Source of the DNA: Synaphobranchus kaupii
Taxonomy: Eukaryota; Chordata; Actinopteri; Anguilliformes; Synaphobranchidae
Direction: 5' to 3'
Assembly: GCA_029718625.1 (NCBI GenBank)
Contig: CM056376.1
Location: forward strand, 88,368,333-88,432,332
Length of the DNA: 64,000 nucleotides
Part shown: positions 58,498-64,000 of the stretch, piece after piece
How positions within the stretch are numbered: position 1 is the stretch's first letter
Layout of the letters: every line of letters begins with the position of its first letter
The notes under the pieces: generated by a model
Told to the model about the DNA's origin: nothing
The model's input: only the letters and a program-made list of their open reading frames with translations
Databases searched by the model: none
Position numbers and translations under genes: made by a program

Positions 58498-60642
58498 GTC
58501 ACCCTAGTTTTCTACTCCTCTTTGCTCTACAACCTGAAGTAATATGCTTTTCTTCCTTAATTTTCTTTAGAAGGATCAGGATAGAGCAAGAGAGGAAGAG
58601 AGAGTGAAAGAGACAGAGAGTCTAATCCTCTTGCACTGCAGTAAATGCACCGAATTTCCTTTTTGAGGGGGACAAAAAAAAAAAACCTCTTTTAAAAATG
58701 CATTTTCATACACTGCAACCAAGACGTGTGGTTTATTTCTCACCATTAATTGTCACCATTGTACAATTAATACCACTCCATTTTCTTCCACCTCCTCAGA
58801 GCATGTCATTGCAGATTTCTGAGATCCGTTGTTTGCCTTCACTTTTCCGGAAAGTGCTTTCTAATGACGCACCAATAAAGCTCAGAGAAATTGTAAAAAA
58901 AAAAAAAAAAAAAAAAAAGAATAAATTAAAAAATCTAAAATTATTTGCAGAGCGAGAGATGGATTCGGAGAAGGATGGAGAGAAACAGATAGAGAGAAGA
59001 AGAGAGCTCGACAGGTTGGAAAGGGTGTTGGAATCTGTGATTGAGTAAATGGGCGGTTTCTTACTCCATCAGCTATTGTGAACCCCTCCCGGGGAGTGTG
59101 GCCTCTGGCCACCCGTAACCCTTTATAAATAAATTGTAGTTTATTTTTCTTCGCAGCGCTCGTACTGAAATGGCCCGGCAGTCGACCGCACGGGGCATTT
59201 ATCCGCCCCCCAGTTCACTGCTTGCAGCCAGTGACCGTACGGTCAGTCTCGTTGACCGTTGACTCGTAGGGGTGAAAGACTCCTGATTGGCTGTGAGGTG
59301 GCTCTTTTTTGCCCGAAGCTAAAAAGTCACAGGAGACGGCTGAGCTTTTAGGAACCAGCGCTCTAATGGCCCCCAGAGTTAAAAAAAAAAAATCAACCGT
59401 TTGACATTGTACTTTTTGGTCTTGGAGAGGCTTCTTGTGTAGAGATGTTCTGAGATGCTCTGTGCTGCTCTGACGGACGCAGTGGTGTCTGAAGTGTTCG
59501 GACAGGGGAAGAGGGGACATTTTAGGTGAAGGGAGCCGAAGCTTTTACATCCGTCACACAGCACACACGTGCGTGCGTGTGTGTGTGTGTGTGTAAAAAG
59601 CCCGCACCTCCTTTCAGTGTGGGCATTGGAGGTCCTCACCTGTGGTTGTAGTATAGACACCTCACCTTCGGGGGGGTGCATGCATTGAACTGTGGAACAC
59701 ACGGTTAATGGAACATATGTAGTCAGTTACCAGGTTCAGAGCTGTAGCCCGCACGTTGCCAAGCCACGGTTGCCAGGGGCCCTCCTGTCTCCCGCCGCCG
59801 AGATGCGAGATAATGTAATCTCTTGATTAGAATACTCATTATGTGAAATGAGCTTTTCTTTTTCAGTCACTCATGTTATTGTTTCCTGCTCGATTTTATC
59901 TTTTTGAAAGTGTTTTTTTTTTTTTGAGCGTGGGTGACAAATCGCACTTGGCAGTGCACACTTCGCCTGATAATCAGCCGTGGCTAATTCTTTGTTATGG
60001 GACTAGTGTTTTTTTTCTCCCCCCTCTCGTCCACACACAGTGGTGTGAGCATGTATGCAGTGTTTATACATGCTGTACACGTCTGTCACGGCTTTCAGTT
60101 CAGTTGAACCATCTCCTCCAACATGGGTTTGACATTGTTGCTCAGAAAGCAGCAAAATTCAATGTCATTTTATTACGGTTGATTTTCATGCGGTCCACTG
60201 TCACAGGCGTATGCATATTGAGATTGAGGCGCAGCCTGACTGTTTTCAGAGTGTGTTTTTCAGTTTCTAAAGTGAATTCATAGTTCAGCCCATACCAATC
60301 TGATATACAATGGAAATGTGAGACATCGGTTGCATTAATAATCGTTTTATAACATCTTTGTTTGTTCAACGCCTTTCTTGTCGTGCTTTTCAGACATTTT
60401 AAATTTGTGTTAAATAAGTTAAAACAAACATATTTGTAGTGAAAAAGGCATAATTTAACAAAACCGTGATAATAACAAAAGTAAATACAATTCAAAATAA
60501 CAGTGAAAGATTTTGAGGTTTTAAAAGGGCTTTAGCTCACAAGAAGACTGAACCTATGTTCTGAACCCTATGAGCCTTTACTGACTGAGAATGCACTGTG
60601 ACTAAGATGCAATGCAGATGTTGTCAGCAGAGCAAAATTCTG
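58498..60642. other. intron 7, no gene seen
   Basis: It includes an A-run at 58895-58918, a GAGAGA-rich stretch at 58950-59005 and a short TG tract near 59572-59594. None of the frames has family features. Confidence 0.45.
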
Positions 60643-61576
60643 GGTCACACTTTAAATGAAGTCTCCGTATAAAGGCTCTAAATAGCATATACACTGCCTG
60701 GCCAAAAAAAAAAGTCGCACACTCTAATATTTCGTTGGACCGCCTTTGATTACGGCGCACTTTCGTCATGGCATTGTTTCGACAAACTTATGCAACGTCA
60801 CAACATTTATTTCCGTCCAGAGTTGCATTCATTTTTGGCCGAGATCTTGTATTGACAAGGGGAGAGTCAAACCACTCCGTAAAGTCTTCTCCAGCACATC
60901 CCAAAGACTTTCAATGGGGTTAAGGTCCGGACTCTGGTGGCCAGTTCATGTGTGAAAATGATTCCTCATGCTCCCTGAACCACTCTTTCACAATTTGAGC
61001 CCGATGAATCTTGGCATTGTCGTCCTGGAATATGCCCATTGATGGGATAACCTGGTCATTCAGTACATTCAGGTACTCGGCTGACTTTGTTTTGCTGCAT
61101 AACGTTGCTGAGCCTAGACCTGACCAATTGAAGCAACCCCAGACCATAACACTGCCTCCAGAGGCTTGTACAGTGGGCATGACGGGTGCAACGGCAACTT
61201 TGTTTTTGGCCAGGCAGTATATAAAGCCTTCATAAATGTGTCATAATGGCTTTATTAAATCATACATAAGCAAATGTCATGCTTCATAAAGGGTGACGTC
61301 TTATGCAACATTTTATGCCAAACGCGTCACAGTTAACCTAGCATCCTACATAAGTGTGTTTTTTGTCACCCTGTATAATGTTTAGCCATTAGCCAGGTGA
61401 CATTGTTGGTTATGTCACATTTGGCATAATACGTTGCATAAGAAAGCGTTATGTCACCCTTTTTGAAGCATGGCATTTGCTTATGTATGATTTATGAAGC
61501 CATTAGGTCACGTTTACGAAGGCTTTATATATGCTATATAAAGCCTTTATACGGCGACTTTGTTTAAAGTGTGACC
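60643..61576. mobile_element. fold-back element (long TIR), 8-bp TSD, with nested Tc1
   Basis: It begins GGTCACACTTTAAA and ends TTTAAAGTGTGACC, flanked by the perfect 8-bp duplication AAATTCTG (60635-60642 and 61577-61584). The arms are about 150-200 bases long. Left-arm blocks after the nested insertion (GCCTTCATAAATGTG, AATCATACATAAGCAAATG, CTTCATAAAGGGTGAC, CTTATGCAACATTTTATGCC) are each mirrored in order at 61425-61560. The left arm is split by the Tc1 copy at 60690-61221; without it the element is about 400 bp, mostly hairpin. The 8-bp duplication suggests a hAT-type (or similar) source. Confidence 0.9.
60690..61221 (-). mobile_element. Tc1/mariner internal-deletion derivative, copy 2
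   Basis: This is the same deleted form as 14951-15516, with ends TACACTGCCTGGCC plus an A-run and TTTTTGGCCAGGCAGTAT, inserted at TA-rich sequence in the arm of the fold-back element. The - strand frame 61180-60920 keeps [14 protein letters not shown] and [16 protein letters not shown] with the second catalytic Asp. After NWPPESGP the frame changes. A short block (including TGATCCACAAGTGG) present in copy 1 is missing here, placing the two copies apart by indels as well as substitutions. Confidence 0.9.
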
Positions 61577-64000
61577 AAATTCTGTATAGTTGTGTACCTT
61601 GAATAGGCCTCCAGAAAGGAGCCTAGAGCCAAGGGCCGTGGCCAGGAAACACCGGAAATAACTGTTACACCATTGTACTGGTGAATTATTATAATATATT
61701 TTTTTGTTTGTATAAAATTTTCAGTTAACGAAGAGCAGCCTCCCACTGACACATGATCAATACCCTCCATAATTTTGACAAAAACCTGTTCAGCTGCCTT
61801 TAATTAGTAGCTTCTCTGCCCTAAAGCCTTTCGTGTCTCTTAGCAAGTTGCTGTGACACCAACCAACAACCTCTACCCCCTGCAATTCCCTCATTTCCTC
61901 CCTAATTTACATCAGCTGGCAGCGACTGCTTTTTCAATTTTCTTAACATAATGCAGTATCATGAAATATGTTGTTGAGAAGATTACATCTTTGTATCCCA
62001 TGTAATGACCCATTTTTAGTTATGCACTTAGCAAAATGATAGCAAGCTAAAGGTTTAGCATGTCGACAGCAACCTCACATCACTCAATTAGCTGGCTACA
62101 GTGGCTTGGTTGCAAAATAAGTCACCTTCAATGTGGAGTTAGGTATTAATATTGTTATATGTACATGTGTTCATTTTGATAGATTTGATGGAAGTTTTCT
62201 AGCCTGGTACTGCCCCTGTATGTATTATGCAGTGGTGTCATTTGGGCATTGGAGAATATGGCTCTTGCCATACCCTAGCCTTCCCCCCCCCTGCCCCCTT
62301 TCTCTCAATAAAGACGATTCGGGCGCCGCTTCTCTGCTCTCTTGCTACTCTGCCTGGAGAGGGATGCACGAGTGTCACATGGAATGTTTACATAGTTAAT
62401 GGGGCGTGAAGACGTGAACAACAATTAGACCTGTTCGTTACGTAGACATTCTAAGAGACATGCAACACCTAGCTTGCAAAACTAGCGCACCTTCCCGATC
62501 CCCGTCCCAGTAAAAGTCAGGCAAAACACTAGCAATAGCTTAAGGTTTACCCATTATGCTACTAGTCTACTGTTGAAATATTTGGTTCCTGCTAATCACT
62601 TGCGCCAGCACGTTTAACCTATCCTGCTAACGCTAGCAAACTGTTAGTTGACCAGCAGCTAGTTAGCTAGCAGACACAAAAACTTTTTTGCGATGTCAAT
62701 GACAGATAAAAATATTAAACCCACCATAATAATGTGAAAGGTTATTATATCGACAAAATAGTTACAATATCGAATAGTGGTCGAAATAGCCGACTATCGT
62801 CACCGTGAAGTAACGTTACAGAATGATCTTGGTGTGTTCGGCAAAAGCAGAGCCTGGGCAGAAGGTGCTTTGTAGTGTGACGTAGATGCTTGGCCTATCA
62901 CGTTTTTTATATTTATGTATTTATTCATTTGGGGGAAATTACACAGATCAATTATCTATTTTTCAGGTGAGTCCTGAAAATCTGGCTTAAAAAACCTAGC
63001 TAAGTGTATAATTAATTAACATTAGTCTGGGGTAAAAGGTCAAACTTTGACAGCTCTGAGGAAACATTGGAACGTTAACGTTATCAAGGTCAAAACAATG
63101 AAGCCAGTGAAACAGAGTGTTAGATGTATTTTTAAAACGTAAGAGAGAGGATGAGGATCATGATAATAATCATGACCGTTTTGACAGGTCTGTCGCGGAT
63201 GCTGTGGAGATTAATCTTTCTGAACAAACGGAGGGTAGGGAAAGAGGAAGTGTGTTCTGGTCACAGTGTCTAATCATGGCATGCCATTGCTGTTGTAGTC
63301 TTGACCAAGTTATTTGTATATGTTTAAAGCTGACACTTGGAATACATTTCTGGTTTCAATTTAAAAGTCAAGCTTGATAAGGGCATCTGGTGTACTTTTT
63401 TTAAAACTTATTGTTTTTATTAGTTTTTCTTTCAAATAAACACACAATTCCACAAATCCATTTCCACAGATTCGGAACACCTATTTCCCACACATCCCAC
63501 CCTTGCCCAACCCAGTGCAAACAAAGCAGACCATAGCACAGCCCTTGGAATCACAGTCCATTAGAATAATCCAATAGATACTACAGATAGTCATGATGGG
63601 TTACACTAAGTGAGGAGAGAGGGAAAATAATTAAAAAATAAAATAAAGGGGAGAAGGGGAGTGAGAGAAAAAGAGAAAAAAGGAGACATGATCATAATAA
63701 TAACAGTAATAATAATAAAAGACGAAAGAGAGAAGCAAAGCAAAGAGACCACCATTACACAAAAGAGCACAACCAATAACAAATGACAGTGAGGTAAATA
63801 AAAATAATAATCAACAAATGAATAAAAATAAAGTCAAAGAAAAAAAAAAAGGAGTAAAATAAAAATAGAGAGAGGGGGGGGGATCAAAGGTGGGGGCCTG
63901 CAAGTGCAGGTACAAGACCTGCAGGTGACCGCAAGGTGCCACCCGTCACACACACCTTACGGCTACACCGTGTCACCGTCATAGACACTTGCCACACATC
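61577..64000. other. intron 7, no gene seen
   Basis: No exoc4 exon is recognised. A C-run lies at 62283-62293. From about 63390 to the edge, TTTTATTAGTTTTTCTTTCAAAT is followed by purine- and A-rich sequence, resembling the inverted 3' region of an L1 element that continues off the window; this is a low-confidence reading. Confidence 0.4.

Noticed and set aside
58284..58607. Ser-Leu repeat frame and its Arg-Glu antisense
   Set aside because: Translation of a TC microsatellite.

Overview
This is a piece of ray-finned fish (almost certainly teleost) nuclear DNA. Three things show this: one protein-coding gene split by GT-AG introns, no bacterial-style operons, and intergenic/intronic DNA packed with typical fish repeats (Tc1/mariner and hAT-like elements, TTAA-flanked MITEs, L1-like and L2/CR1-like LINEs, and tRNA-derived SINEs with a UnaL2-like tail ending in TGTAA repeats). 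The SINE tail fits an early-branching teleost such as an eel or tarpon relative, but it does not prove one.

The only host gene I can support is exoc4 (Sec8, a subunit of the exocyst tethering complex), on the + strand. Exon 1 with the start codon lies at 19686-19765, followed by exons at 23285-23474, 31121-31315, 33286-33479, 37472-37573, 41105-41342 and 47285-47459. All splice phases agree. Together they encode about 391 residues, the N-terminal 40 percent of a protein of about 970 aa; the rest lies beyond the right edge. Exon 5 holds an apparent one-base insertion. Intron 3 contains a 500-N assembly gap and, just before exon 4, a tandem array in which the exon-4 acceptor site and the first ~30 bases of the exon are repeated about every 81 bp.

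Layout: 1-19.5 kb is gene-free repeat DNA: a ~240-bp degenerate tandem array, a hAT-type MITE, a 3-kb inverted-repeat element with a nested Tc1 remnant, a TTAA MITE, a broken 4-kb LINE on the - strand, two Tc1 remnants and two SINEs. From 19.5 to 47.5 kb is exoc4 exons 1-7, whose introns hold a Sleeping-Beauty-like IR/DR element carrying a hairpin, several SINEs, minisatellites and a cluster of MITEs. From 47.5 to 64 kb is the incomplete intron 7, with two TTAA-bounded elements (one holding a solo LTR with perfect 5-bp target duplication), a nearly complete but broken L1 ORF2 on the - strand, and a 934-bp fold-back element with perfect 8-bp target duplication into which a Tc1 derivative has inserted.

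I see no sign of an undescribed molecular system. The notable items are structural: the duplicated splice acceptors before exon 4, the exon-5 frameshift, and several cleanly dated nested transposon insertions. Family names for transposons rest on motifs, terminal repeats and target duplications read by eye, not on a database search.
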